From Bog-473 sp963717455 (lineage in GTDB: Bacteria; Actinomycetota; Acidimicrobiia; Acidimicrobiales; RAAP-2), in contig OY970336.1 of the NCBI GenBank assembly GCA_963717455.1, positions 434,001 to 498,000 on the forward strand: a stretch of DNA of 64,000 nucleotides, in the 5' to 3' direction. The notes under the pieces are model-generated. The model had not been told where the DNA came from. It made no database searches and was given only the letters and a program-made list of their open reading frames with translations. Shown piece by piece: positions 8,126 through 16,650 of this stretch (positions are counted from its first letter, which is position 1; every line of letters begins with the position of its first letter). Made by a program: the position numbers and the translations under genes.

Positions 8126-9541
8126 GGCTCTTCGGATTTCAGCGGGGCGTGACGGTGGCCAGCAGGTCCCAGTTGGGCTTGCCGGCGTAGAGCAGTGAGC
8201 GGATCCGGTAGTTCCGGAAGGATGTGAACCCGAAGGCGGCGCGCTTGACCCGCTTGATGAGGTTGTTGACCGCCTCGGTCGGTCCGTTCGAGACGTGGGC
8301 GCGGTGCCAGGCGGCGATCTGATGCTTCCAGCGGATGAGGGTGCGGCCGAGGGAACGGGCCTCGATCGGGTAGTCCTTGTCCTGGAGGTCGTGGCCGAGC
8401 TGGGTCACCCACTCGAGGGCGAGGTCGGCATCGGCGTGCGCGTAGAGCTCGCGCACCGCTTCTTTCGCCTCCCAGCAGGTGGCCACGTCGCCGTGGGGAT
8501 CGCCGGCACGAAGGAGGCCGATCAGCCTCTCGTGACCGTTGTCGTCGAGGCGCTCCTTGGCCTTGGTCAACAGGCGCCGGCATCGATAGAGCGGATCGGA
8601 CTTGCGGCCCCGGTGTCCGAGCGTCTCGTTCTGCACCCGGCGTCGGCACTCGTCGAGCTTGGTGTTGGCGAGTTTGGTGACGTGGAAGGGGTCGGCGACC
8701 AAGGTGGCGCCGGGCACCATGATCTCGAAGACGCGTCGATAGGGGCCGGACAGGTCAAGGGTGCCGAACTCGATGCGCTCACGGAACGCGCTCGTCTGCT
8801 CGGCCAACCAGGCCATGGGCTCGGCACTCCCACGACCAGGGACGACGTCGAGGAGCTGGCCGGCGCGGACGTCGACGATCTGGGTGGAGAAGTGCTGGCG
8901 GTGGTAGGGACCGGTCCTCACCATCAGCACCTCGTCGAGCCCGAGGGCGCTGACCTCGCCGATGCGCCCCTCGTCGGCGTCGAGCAGGGCCTCCCCGTAG
9001 GCCACGACGGTGTCGTTCACGGTGTGCCAGTCACAGCCGAGCTCGCCCGCCACCTCATTGACGCTGCGGGCATGATGGCCGACCTGGATGGTCGCCCAGC
9101 GGGCCGCCCGGGACGTGAGCACCTGGCGGGGCCCGGCGATGCGATCGTCCTCCTCGGTCCACGAACCCATCGCACAGTCCCCATCGGGACACATCCATCG
9201 GCGCTTGTGCCACACCAGCCGTGTCGGGCGCCCGAACACCGCGAGGTCGACCAGCTCGACGCGGGAGCGGTCCTTGACCCGGGCGAGCACCCCGCACCTC
9301 GGACACCCCACGAGCGAGGGCTTCGTCTCGAGGTGGATCCTCGCCTGGTCGCCAGCGCCGTCCTCTGCGCCAAGGAATGCGATCGCCCGAAGTCCGATCA
9401 TCCACTCCAGCGCGCGCGTAGGGTCAGTCACCACGGGGGTCCTCCATCTGCGGTCGTCGAACAACCTCAGACTGGTGGACCCCCGCTACGCGGTCGCGGA
9501 TCCACCTGCTGCACCTGCACCCCGCTCATTTCCGAAGAGCC
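8126..9541 (-). mobile_element. ISL3-family insertion sequence with 8-bp target duplication
   Basis: The element is 1416 bp long. Its ends are inverted repeats starting GGCTCTTCGGA at 8126 and ending TCCGAAGAGCC at 9541, with similarity continuing for about 22 bp. The octamer CCTTTACC directly precedes the left end (8118-8125) and directly follows the right end (9542-9549), a perfect 8-bp duplication as known for ISL3 elements. The clean duplication and intact transposase suggest a recent, possibly still active insertion. It lies in an intergenic stretch and breaks no recognisable gene. Confidence 0.95.
8139..9464 (-). CDS. ISL3-family transposase
   Basis: This 441-residue transposase fills the ISL3 element. 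The N-terminal zinc-binding region shows CPRCG and a second Cys cluster near MCPDGDC. The DDE domain shows LGLDEVLM (first Asp), VADPFHVTKL (second Asp) and SNGPTEAVNNLIKRVKR (Glu), typical of the DDE_Tnp_ISL3 family. Full length and undisturbed, it should supply transposition for this copy. The stop lies 13 bp inside the left inverted repeat end and the start about 77 bp inside the right end, leaving room for a promoter near the right end. Confidence 0.95.
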   Translation of the reverse strand: MFDDRRWRTPVVTDPTRALEWMIGLRAIAFLGAEDGAGDQARIHLETKPSLVGCPRCGVLARVKDRSRVELVDLAVFGRPTRLVWHKRRWMCPDGDCAMGSWTEEDDRIAGPRQVLTSRAARWATIQVGHHARSVNEVAGELGCDWHTVNDTVVAYGEALLDADEGRIGEVSALGLDEVLMVRTGPYHRQHFSTQIVDVRAGQLLDVVPGRGSAEPMAWLAEQTSAFRERIEFGTLDLSGPYRRVFEIMVPGATLVADPFHVTKLANTKLDECRRRVQNETLGHRGRKSDPLYRCRRLLTKAKERLDDNGHERLIGLLRAGDPHGDVATCWEAKEAVRELYAHADADLALEWVTQLGHDLQDKDYPIEARSLGRTLIRWKHQIAAWHRAHVSNGPTEAVNNLIKRVKRAAFGFTSFRNYRIRSLLYAGKPNWDLLATVTPR

Positions 9542-9653
9542 CCTTTACCGATGCATTGGCGCTGGCACGACGCTTTGGGGACGTTCGAGCAGGCTTGGTG
9601 GGCAGCACGCGGCCATGCAAGAGAAAGATCGCGACGCGGAACCACGTTTTGCG

Positions 9654-10463
9654 CTATCTGCGGACAGCGGTCGCTAACTGAGCTACAAGTTGTCCTGGCA
9701 TAGGACCGTCGCCTATGGACTCGAGCACGCCCCTCTGATACCTGGCTAGCTGCTCCGCACTAAGTCGTTCCATAACGCCCCGCCAGCCATGGGACCAGCA
9801 CCAGTTCCAGTAGGTCTCTGCGTCCTCAAACTCGAAATCGAGCACCTCTTCGGTGCGTTCCACACTGGAAAGTGGCATGTCGGACAGCAGTTGATCCACG
9901 AAGCGCTGGCCTGACGACGGTGGAGGATCGTCGATCGCAACGCCAAGTTCATCAAGAAGCACCGCATGCCACCGCCACCGTGGGTCTTCTTGCCACCACC
10001 ATCCTTTGGATGTGGAGATTCCGAAGGCTCCCCCCGGGCGCTGCACTCGGCACATTTCGTCCACTGCCGATCGCGGATCAGACATCGACTGGAGCGCGAT
10101 TCCCGAAAGTGCCACATCGACCGAGGCGCTTCGTACGCCCAAAGCTGCGGCATCCATCAGGGCCGTCACGATTGGAGTCTCCGTAAGTCCATCAAATCGA
10201 GACCGCAGTTGAGCCAGCATTTTGAGGGCGACATCGACGGCGAACACAAATCCGCTCGTTCCCAAACGCTGGGATGCGGCCGCGCTGACGGCGCCAGTTC
10301 CGGCACCAACGTCGATCAACTTCGACCCGCTCGGAATGCTCATTCGGGTTACGAGAAGGGCGCCGAGATCAGAAAAGAAATCAGGACCGACCTGGCCGTA
10401 GGTGGGTGCGGCCCGATCAAACACAGTGCCATTGCCAGTGCGTTCGGATTCACTGGGTTCCAT
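9654..10463 (-). CDS. Class I SAM-dependent methyltransferase
   Basis: This 269-residue Rossmann-fold methyltransferase starts at ATG 10463. Motif I is LIDVGAGTGAVS (about residues 49-60), followed by the acidic residue in FAVDVALKML and motif IV around VDVALSGIALQSM. The layout is that of the UbiE/Coq5-like Methyltransf_11 group. The C-terminal half is rich in Trp and acidic residues (ETYWNWCWSHGWRG), which may form a substrate cap. Nothing nearby points to a pathway, so the methyl acceptor is unknown. It is transcribed toward the ISL3 element. Confidence 0.75.
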   Translation of the reverse strand: MEPSESERTGNGTVFDRAAPTYGQVGPDFFSDLGALLVTRMSIPSGSKLIDVGAGTGAVSAAASQRLGTSGFVFAVDVALKMLAQLRSRFDGLTETPIVTALMDAAALGVRSASVDVALSGIALQSMSDPRSAVDEMCRVQRPGGAFGISTSKGWWWQEDPRWRWHAVLLDELGVAIDDPPPSSGQRFVDQLLSDMPLSSVERTEEVLDFEFEDAETYWNWCWSHGWRGVMERLSAEQLARYQRGVLESIGDGPMPGQLVAQLATAVRR

Positions 10464-10882
10464 GGCTCAAATCGTACGATTAAGCAAGGCTGAATGACAG
10501 AGCGAGCGCTAAATGCCCCAGTTCAAAAGGGCTCCTAACCCGAGAAGGGCGTCACCGTGTGATGTCCTGGCAAGCGGTTCGTCAGATTGAGAGACAACCG
10601 CGAACCCCGAGACTCGAAGAGCGAAACCAGAACGATCGTCATCGGGTTACTCATGCCCGGCGGAACCCTTGACGTCTGCGCCCATCCAACGGGAGGTTCG
10701 TCGCGTCTTCGGGCTCTAGGCCACTCACACCCTTTCTATCGCCTCAACTGACGCCGGTTCAGCACCCCAATGGGTGGTCGAGCCGCCCAGTACGCCCGTC
10801 GGGCGATGCTCGGTATCGTGGGAGCAATCGCCAGGCTCTTCTACGTGGCACGCCGCCATAAGCTGCGTTGTTCAAGACTGGT
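10464..10882. other. Intergenic region, no gene seen
   Basis: About 420 bp lie between the methyltransferase start and the phosphotransferase stop. I see no credible reading frame, tRNA, strong terminator or inverted repeat. The methyltransferase promoter should lie in the left part. Confidence 0.5.
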
Positions 10883-11848
10883 TCAGATCGCCGCGAGATG
10901 CTCGCCGATTGTCCCAGCAACCGATGGATCCCGGTCAGCGTCCAATAGGAACAGTGCGTGGCGCAACCGGAATGCAGTTTCGAGTGGTACGGAGTCAGGG
11001 TCCAGACCGCGTTCGCCGGCATAAGACCCCCACGCGACTGACCACAGCCCTGAGAACTCGAGCCGGTGCCGCCGCCAAAGTCCCGTTCCCCACTCGCCTG
11101 GATCGAAGTCCCAGAAAGGATGGTCGATGCGTGCGGTCTCCCAGTCGAGAATGCCTGTGAGCTGTCCATCGACGACGAGGAGTTGGTCTTCATGGATGTC
11201 TCCGTGCACCAGGACATGGGGGAGCTGCGCCGCCACCTCCATTCGCTCACTCCATCGCTCGATTCGATCGGGGCAATCGAGGCGATCGGCCGCCTCAGCC
11301 ACAGCCTCCCGGGTGGTACGGGGATCGAGGGCTCGACGGAGCCAGCGATTGTGGGCGCGATCGTGGTGGGCGGGCGGTCGGGAGCCAGGTATCTCCGGCG
11401 GCACGATTTCATGACAATGGGCGATTGAGCGGTAAAGCTGATCAAACAGATCACTTGCATCGGCCGGATGAGTGCCAGGAAGTCGGGAAACAGCGGCGAA
11501 CGGATGCGGATAGACCTTCTCATCCCGCCATTCCCCTAACAGTTTGGGAACAACCGATAGCCCGATTGGCTCCAACGTTCGGTACGCGGCCAGTTCGCGC
11601 TCAAACCACTCGACGTTGTTTGCCTCTCGAGGGAACAGGAATGCGCGGTCAGCCGTGAGTAGAACGAACTTGTTCCATCCCGTGAAGTCCACATCCAGTT
11701 GCTCATCGGCGATCTGGACCAGTTGGCGAAAGCGGGACAGGCGGGGCGGGATCAGGACCGCCCATAGGGGATCTCCCGACACCCTGATTTTCCCCACAGG
11801 CTCTACGTACATCTGGGCCTCGCCTGGCTGGGGCTCTCGACGTTTCAT
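10883..11848 (-). CDS. Aminoglycoside/choline kinase-like phosphotransferase
   Basis: This 321-residue protein has the APH-type kinase fold. The Brenner motif is LVHGDIHEDQLLVVDG (catalytic Asp about residue 232) and the metal-binding Asp is in GILDWETARIDHPFWDFD. The N-terminal lobe contains FVLLTADRAFLFPRE, matching the strand with the ATP-contacting Lys or Arg in degenerate form. The family phosphorylates aminoglycosides, macrolides, choline, homoserine or other small hydroxyl compounds, and sequence alone does not tell which. ATG 11848 has a modest AGG upstream; a later ATG at 11812 is possible. It stands alone in the neighbourhood. Confidence 0.7.
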   Translation of the reverse strand: MKRREPQPGEAQMYVEPVGKIRVSGDPLWAVLIPPRLSRFRQLVQIADEQLDVDFTGWNKFVLLTADRAFLFPREANNVEWFERELAAYRTLEPIGLSVVPKLLGEWRDEKVYPHPFAAVSRLPGTHPADASDLFDQLYRSIAHCHEIVPPEIPGSRPPAHHDRAHNRWLRRALDPRTTREAVAEAADRLDCPDRIERWSERMEVAAQLPHVLVHGDIHEDQLLVVDGQLTGILDWETARIDHPFWDFDPGEWGTGLWRRHRLEFSGLWSVAWGSYAGERGLDPDSVPLETAFRLRHALFLLDADRDPSVAGTIGEHLAAI

Positions 11849-11976
11849 GAACCTATTGTGATCGATCGGACTCGTCAGCCGGCAGGTATCGGACGCACAG
11901 ACTGGCCCCGGTTCGCCGGGAAGAAGTCACACCGCGGGGAAGCGCTCTTGGTGACCTTGCCCCGAAGCCGGCCCTT

Positions 11977-13092
11977 TTACGACGACGTGTGCCATCTTGA
12001 CCATATGTCGGCTAGCGCCGTCGCCCGCGGCAGCAGCCAGAGCGCGGAAGGACCCGCGGTCCATGTTCCCTTGTCGCTCTGAATGAGGTCGAGCCCCACC
12101 AGGACGGACTGCAGCCCGTACAACTCCTGGCGGACCCGACCCGCATCCAGCCCTTGACCTTGGCTAGTGACCCAACGATCGCCAAGCACGGGCAGTAGCC
12201 GAGCGGTCAGCTCGTCGGGGCGGCAGGGGCCGTCGACGACGAGGTTGGCGAGGGCGTCGCTGACGAGAATGGGCACGAAGCCGTCGCCAGGGCTGAACCA
12301 CGACCTGAGCCGTCGGATCACCTCGAGGTCGTCGACGGCGGACCGCGTGGGACCGAGAGTTCCTTTGTGTAAGCGGAGGAGCCCGACGTGCCGCAACCGA
12401 TCATGCAGGGCAGCCAGCGGCGGTAGGTCCTCTTCTATGGACGCGGGCCGTTCCGACAGGTTCCAACTCGGATATAGCTCCTGGACTTCGCGCACGAAGG
12501 CACGCGGCAGGCGACCACCTGGAGTCAACTTCACTCCATCGGCGGCCAGCCCGAGTAGGAGTCGAACCGGCGCCGGCACCGCACCGACGGTTTGGCGGAC
12601 GAGCAGGTCGGTGGCGTCCAGGTCGAAGCCGTCGTTCCAGCTTCCCGCCCAGGTCCGGAAGTGTTCGTGCTTAGTCTCGTCGGGGTCAGCGATCACCCTG
12701 CGGAACTCGACGTAGCCATGCGGCCCGCCGACGTCCTCGGGGGGGCATGCACCCTCCCCCGAGACGACGCCCGGGAGGTCACCTCCGGGTCCGACAACAA
12801 CCACCTCGTGCTCCCAGCCGTCGCCGAAGTCGTAGAGGTAGGCGAAGCGATTGGGCAGCGCCCGGAGCACCACGGCCGACTCGTCGCGCTCGTCGTCAGG
12901 TCCGTCGATGTCGGGCATTCCGTAGCAGATGTCGCCCGCTACGAACTGATGCAGGTGTGAGTCGGTCCAACCGAGGGCCGCCTGCAGAAGATCGTGCAGC
13001 TGGGGAAGGAGAACCCCCGCCGGGACATCGAGAACCCGCACTACGGCTGGCTGTACCTCGCTCATCGTGACTTCGAGACGAGTCGTCTTCAT
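11977..13092 (-). CDS. Plasmid pRiA4b ORF-3-like protein
   Basis: This protein has 371 residues from ATG 13092 (MKTTRLEVTM). The N-terminal half follows the pRiA4b ORF-3 family: RVLDVPAGVLLPQLHDLLQAALGW, SHLHQF, the acidic YLYDFGDGWEHEV signature and CPPEDVGGPHGY. The family is common in actinobacteria, on plasmids and beside IS1096-type elements, and its function is unknown. The C-terminal 170 residues have no recognised motif and may be a family-specific extension. The frame continues upstream of the chosen start to 13167, but those codons look non-coding. It neighbours a small acidic hypothetical gene on the same strand. Confidence 0.7.
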   Translation of the reverse strand: MKTTRLEVTMSEVQPAVVRVLDVPAGVLLPQLHDLLQAALGWTDSHLHQFVAGDICYGMPDIDGPDDERDESAVVLRALPNRFAYLYDFGDGWEHEVVVVGPGGDLPGVVSGEGACPPEDVGGPHGYVEFRRVIADPDETKHEHFRTWAGSWNDGFDLDATDLLVRQTVGAVPAPVRLLLGLAADGVKLTPGGRLPRAFVREVQELYPSWNLSERPASIEEDLPPLAALHDRLRHVGLLRLHKGTLGPTRSAVDDLEVIRRLRSWFSPGDGFVPILVSDALANLVVDGPCRPDELTARLLPVLGDRWVTSQGQGLDAGRVRQELYGLQSVLVGLDLIQSDKGTWTAGPSALWLLPRATALADIWSRWHTSS

Positions 13093-13466
13093 GCCGCAGA
13101 CCCTAAGGGCTGCAAGCAGCCGAGCGTGTCTGACCGAGGCGCCGGACTTGGACTGCCGATCGACCACGAGCCCTCGCCTTAACGCTCAGCTGATCTGGCC
13201 CTGAACACACACCCCCTCCAGCGGGCCGACGTCCCCGCCCATGCCGGCCTGGTGGCGATTGTCCTGCTGACGTCAACACGATGTGGTCATACCCAGCGTC
13301 GCCGGGCACTGGCGGGCAGGGTGTGGACGCTGCTGGAAGGCATATCGAATTGCCCGTTGGCGACGGTGGATGGTCGGGCTTAAATTTCGGCTGTTGGGGT
13401 GCGGCAAATGGGCCTGTTCGGCCTGGTCAGCGAGACCGTGCCGGTTGTAGCCACCAGCTCCACGGG
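13093..13466. other. Intergenic region, nothing recognised
   Basis: About 370 bp lie between two minus-strand genes. Only short overlapping frames without family features are present. No tRNA or clear terminator was found. The promoter of the pRiA4b-like gene is expected just right of 13092. Confidence 0.45.
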
Positions 13467-14135
13467 TCAGACCGAAGGAAGGGGCTGACCGGGAGACGGA
13501 ATTCGAGTGGCATCTGCAAACGCGTGGAACCAATCTCTCGGGTGCAAGTTGACAGCACCGATGAGCGGAGATTCGGCAATGTCCTCGCTCTCTATTCCGT
13601 CGAGTTCGGGATCCCATAGCCATTCGACGTCGTAGTCCCAGCAGACAATCGTCTCGATTCGGTTGAGATCGAAGTCGAAGTCGTCGCCGTGGCCGGGCCA
13701 CTCGTCAAAGTTCGGTGGAACCGCGAGTCCGTCGCTGAGTACCCGTGCGCAGTCGCTCAAAAGAATCCGGAAGGCTACTTCTTCGCCAGTGCACGCGAGC
13801 TCGAGATGACCGCTCGCGACACCTGCGGCGAGGTCGTCGAAGGAAGCCGCAAAGCGGGAGAGCCAAGCTGTCGTCCGGAGGCGGCGGGCGATAGGGGGGA
13901 GGTCGTCGAACCAGCGATCGAGCGCCGGACGATCAGAACTGGACAGGCTCGGGATCGCGAGACGCTCGTGCCAATGATCGGCGAGGACGTCGGCAGTGGA
14001 CCACAGTGCATACGTTCCACGGGGGGCCAGGCCCTTGTGACGTTGGCGTTCACACCAGTCAGGTTCACATGGCCAAGCGGTGACCAGGTCGGGTACGTCG
14101 GAGAAGTCAAAAGGCGAATCGACTACGTCGCTCAC
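13467..14135 (-). CDS. Hypothetical protein, Trp- and Asp-rich
   Basis: This 222-residue soluble protein was not recognised. It has no signal peptide or membrane segment. The composition is acidic with many Trp (DWCERQ, DHWHERLAIP, CWDYDVEWLWDPELDG), which may indicate a compact binding domain. It diverges from the DUF2293 gene starting at 14238, with about 100 bp between the two starts for a shared promoter region. I assign no function. Coding status is supported by length and an undisturbed frame. Confidence 0.5.
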   Translation of the reverse strand: MSDVVDSPFDFSDVPDLVTAWPCEPDWCERQRHKGLAPRGTYALWSTADVLADHWHERLAIPSLSSSDRPALDRWFDDLPPIARRLRTTAWLSRFAASFDDLAAGVASGHLELACTGEEVAFRILLSDCARVLSDGLAVPPNFDEWPGHGDDFDFDLNRIETIVCWDYDVEWLWDPELDGIESEDIAESPLIGAVNLHPRDWFHAFADATRIPSPGQPLPSV

Positions 14136-14237
14136 TCGGCAAGTCTCGCACCCCGGGGTAGGTCCTTCTCGAACGGACTGCGATGCGCGCGCCGGATTGG
14201 TGGACAGCCATCGTGGTCTGATCGAAACTCTTTACCC

Positions 14238-15308
14238 ATGGCCAGAACGGCTCGGACCAAGCTCGAAGAGCGGGTGGTCAAGGCGGCTGAGGAGGCCCTT
14301 GCCGATCGCCATTTCGTGACGGCGATCGACGTGCTGGTAGGGATCGGATGGCTGACGACACCTCAGGTCGATCGGTGGCGTCAGGGTCGGGTGGACTACC
14401 TGGAGCGCCAGGTCACGGCCAATCTCTCAAAGATCTCGACCGCAATGGCCGCCTTCCGCCGTTGGGCCCGGGAGCAGGGCCTGAACCCAAGCGAGACCGC
14501 TTACCTGTCGCGGTCGAGGGATCATCGACCATTGCGGTTCTCGAAGACCGGTGATCCCGGCATCGAAGCCGCCTACAGAACCCATTGGATCTCCCCGGAG
14601 CTCTCCGAGGCCAAGAAAGTGCGCCTGGCCGAGAAGCAGGGGCGGGCTCCGGATCTGGTCGTGATCTCAGCACTGAAGGAGTGGATCTGCACGGAATGCG
14701 CCGGCACCGGCGACCTGCTGTTCATGGAGGGCGACGGACCCCTGTGCCTCGTGTGTTCGGATCTCGACCAACTGGTCTTCTTAGCCGCCGGTGACGCGGC
14801 ACTCACCCGGCGAGCGAAAAAGGCCAGTGGACTTGCCGCCGTCGTGGTGCGCTTCAGTCGCTCGAGGGGCCGCTACGAGCGCCAGGGGATTCTTGTCGAG
14901 GAAGCGGCACTGGCCCAGGCCGAAGCTGCTTGCCTGGCGGACGAGGAGGCACGGGCCAGGCGCCGCCTGCGCGAGGCCGAACACCGATCGGTTGAGGACA
15001 AATCCTTCACGGACTCTTTGGGCGAAGAGATCATTCGCCTCTTTCCGGGTTGTCCGCCGGAGAGGGCCGAGGTCATCGCGGCCCATGCCGGAACTCGGGG
15101 GAGCGGACGCGTGGGCCGCAGTGCGGCTGGCCGGGCGCTCGACCCCGACGCCGTCACGCTCGCCGTCGTCGCCTCGGTGCGTCACAGCGATACCGGCTAT
15201 GACCAATTCCTCATGTCCGGGATCCCACGTGCTGAGGCCCGCGATCGGGTGCGATCTGACATCCAACAAGTTCTCGAAGCGTGGCGCAGACCTGACAAAC
15301 GCAACTGA
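14238..15308 (+). CDS. DUF2293 domain protein with a zinc-ribbon-like Cys4 motif
   Basis: This protein has 356 residues from ATG 14238. Codons further upstream in the frame run antisense to the divergent gene and are excluded. A Cys4 motif of the form CTEC-x16-CLVC (about residues 154-177) looks like a zinc ribbon. The C-terminal segment (SFTDSLGEEIIRLFPGCPPERAEVIAAHAG and the following SGRVGRSAAGRALDP) matches the DUF2293 family, whose function is not established. A central Arg/Ala-rich helical part lies between the two. It is followed by the lone tyrosine recombinase in tail-to-tail orientation, 45 bp away. Confidence 0.65.
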   Translation: MARTARTKLEERVVKAAEEALADRHFVTAIDVLVGIGWLTTPQVDRWRQGRVDYLERQVTANLSKISTAMAAFRRWAREQGLNPSETAYLSRSRDHRPLRFSKTGDPGIEAAYRTHWISPELSEAKKVRLAEKQGRAPDLVVISALKEWICTECAGTGDLLFMEGDGPLCLVCSDLDQLVFLAAGDAALTRRAKKASGLAAVVVRFSRSRGRYERQGILVEEAALAQAEAACLADEEARARRRLREAEHRSVEDKSFTDSLGEEIIRLFPGCPPERAEVIAAHAGTRGSGRVGRSAAGRALDPDAVTLAVVASVRHSDTGYDQFLMSGIPRAEARDRVRSDIQQVLEAWRRPDKRN

Positions 15309-15353
15309 TCGACCTTGCGAGCACCGCGGACTCGAGCTGATAGCCAAGGCACC

Positions 15354-16262
15354 CTAACTGCCGGCGACGAACGCCACGACGACGTAGGCGGCATGGCGGT
15401 CGAAGTTCTCCCGCCGACGGTCATAAATGGTCGTCGTGCGCGGATCGGCATGGCGGGCGGCCAGCTGGACGTCACGCAGGGGCACGCCGGCGTCGAGGGC
15501 GGCCATGATGAAGGCGGCTCGGAGCATGTGGGGATGGACGATCCCGAGCCCGGCCCTCTTGCCGATGGAGCGGACCCAGCGGTGGGCAGTACGCCGGTCG
15601 AGGCGCACGCCGTCGCGCCGATGGAGGATCGGGCCCGCGCAGCGCTCGCCGAGGACCAGGTCGATGGTACGGGCCACCCTTGGGACGAGGGGGATGACTG
15701 CTGGCTTGTTGCCTTTGCCGATAATGCGCAGCGTGCGGTGACCCCGGTCAAACCCGAGATCCTCGGCATCGGTGGCGCAGGCTTCGCTCACCCGCAGCCC
15801 GTTCAGACCGAGGAGCACCGCCAGGGCGGCATGGTCATGGTCGTAGCGCTCGGCCGCGAAGAGGAAGGTACCGAGCTCGCCCCGGTCGAGACCGCGGCCC
15901 TCGCTCGGGTAAACCTTGGGGCGTCGGACGTATTGGGCGGGGTTGGCACTGATCCGCCCGTCGATGTGGGCGAAGCGGTAGAAGCCGCAGATGGTCGACA
16001 GCCGCCGGTCGATGGTCGACGCGGCCAGTCCTCGCTCCTCGCTGGCCGCTCGCCACAGCTCGATGTGCGGTCGCTTGGCCTCGAGGACAGCCAGTCCGAC
16101 GCCGGCGCACCACTCGAAGTAGCTGCGCAGGTCAAAGCGGTAGGTCTCGAGCGTCCGGCCGCTATAGCGGGCCAAGAAGGCCGCTGCTGCCATGTGGGCT
16201 TCCTCGAATGGGCTTTCGGTGGCGCTCACCAGAACGGTGGCGTTCAGGTTCACTGTGGACAT
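15354..16262 (-). CDS. XerC/D-like tyrosine recombinase, single copy
   Basis: This 302-residue tyrosine recombinase starts at ATG 16262, chosen because AAGGAGGAAG lies just upstream; longer versions of the frame lack a ribosome-binding site. The N-terminal SAM-like domain is followed by a catalytic domain with NGLRVSEACA (Arg), IGKGNKPAVIPL (Lys), HPHMLRAAFI (HxxR), LAARHADPRTTTIYD (His and the nucleophilic Tyr). It differs from the paired recombinases elsewhere in the window. No inverted repeats or tRNA sit beside it, so it may be an integron-like or plasmid-type recombinase or an orphan integrase from a decayed element. Confidence 0.85.
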   Translation of the reverse strand: MSTVNLNATVLVSATESPFEEAHMAAAAFLARYSGRTLETYRFDLRSYFEWCAGVGLAVLEAKRPHIELWRAASEERGLAASTIDRRLSTICGFYRFAHIDGRISANPAQYVRRPKVYPSEGRGLDRGELGTFLFAAERYDHDHAALAVLLGLNGLRVSEACATDAEDLGFDRGHRTLRIIGKGNKPAVIPLVPRVARTIDLVLGERCAGPILHRRDGVRLDRRTAHRWVRSIGKRAGLGIVHPHMLRAAFIMAALDAGVPLRDVQLAARHADPRTTTIYDRRRENFDRHAAYVVVAFVAGS

Positions 16263-16332
16263 GGTCTTCCTCCTTGTCGCGAAGAAGACAGCGAACACCT
16301 CATTGGCGCCCATTGCTTTCGGGCAGAATGAG

Positions 16333-16541
16333 ATGGTGAAGCTCGTGGGGCCCGCAGCGCCCGAGTGCTCGAATTGTCGAGAACCCCGCGCCGGGGGCAC
16401 CTTCAGCACGACGGAGACGTCTACCTGTGTCCGAAGTGCCTGGCGTTCCATGCTGAGTACATGAGGATCATGGCCAAAATCGACAGTGACATGAAGGCGC
16501 TCAGCGAGAACGACGGCCTGGGGGACGGAACACCCGCATAA
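16333..16541 (+). pseudogene. Small zinc-ribbon-like protein, probably frameshifted
   Basis: From ATG 16333 the frame encodes a CSNC pair, and in a different frame the following bases encode YLCPKCLAFHAEYMRIM and run to the stop at 16539-16541. The two frames join if one G is added to the GGGGG run near 16394, giving a protein of about 69 residues with a CxxC-x17-CxxC zinc-ribbon arrangement and a helical tail. This is either a real one-base deletion, a sequencing error or chance. No family was recognised. It diverges from the lone recombinase with about 70 bp between starts. Confidence 0.35.
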
Positions 16542-16650
16542 CCGGCGAACGGGGATAGGTCCATCCCAGGTGGCTGGTGAGTGATGTGGGGCAGTTGCGC
16601 CTTAAGTCAAGAGAACAGTCCCGAGCGCCCGCAGGTGGCAGATTGATCGC

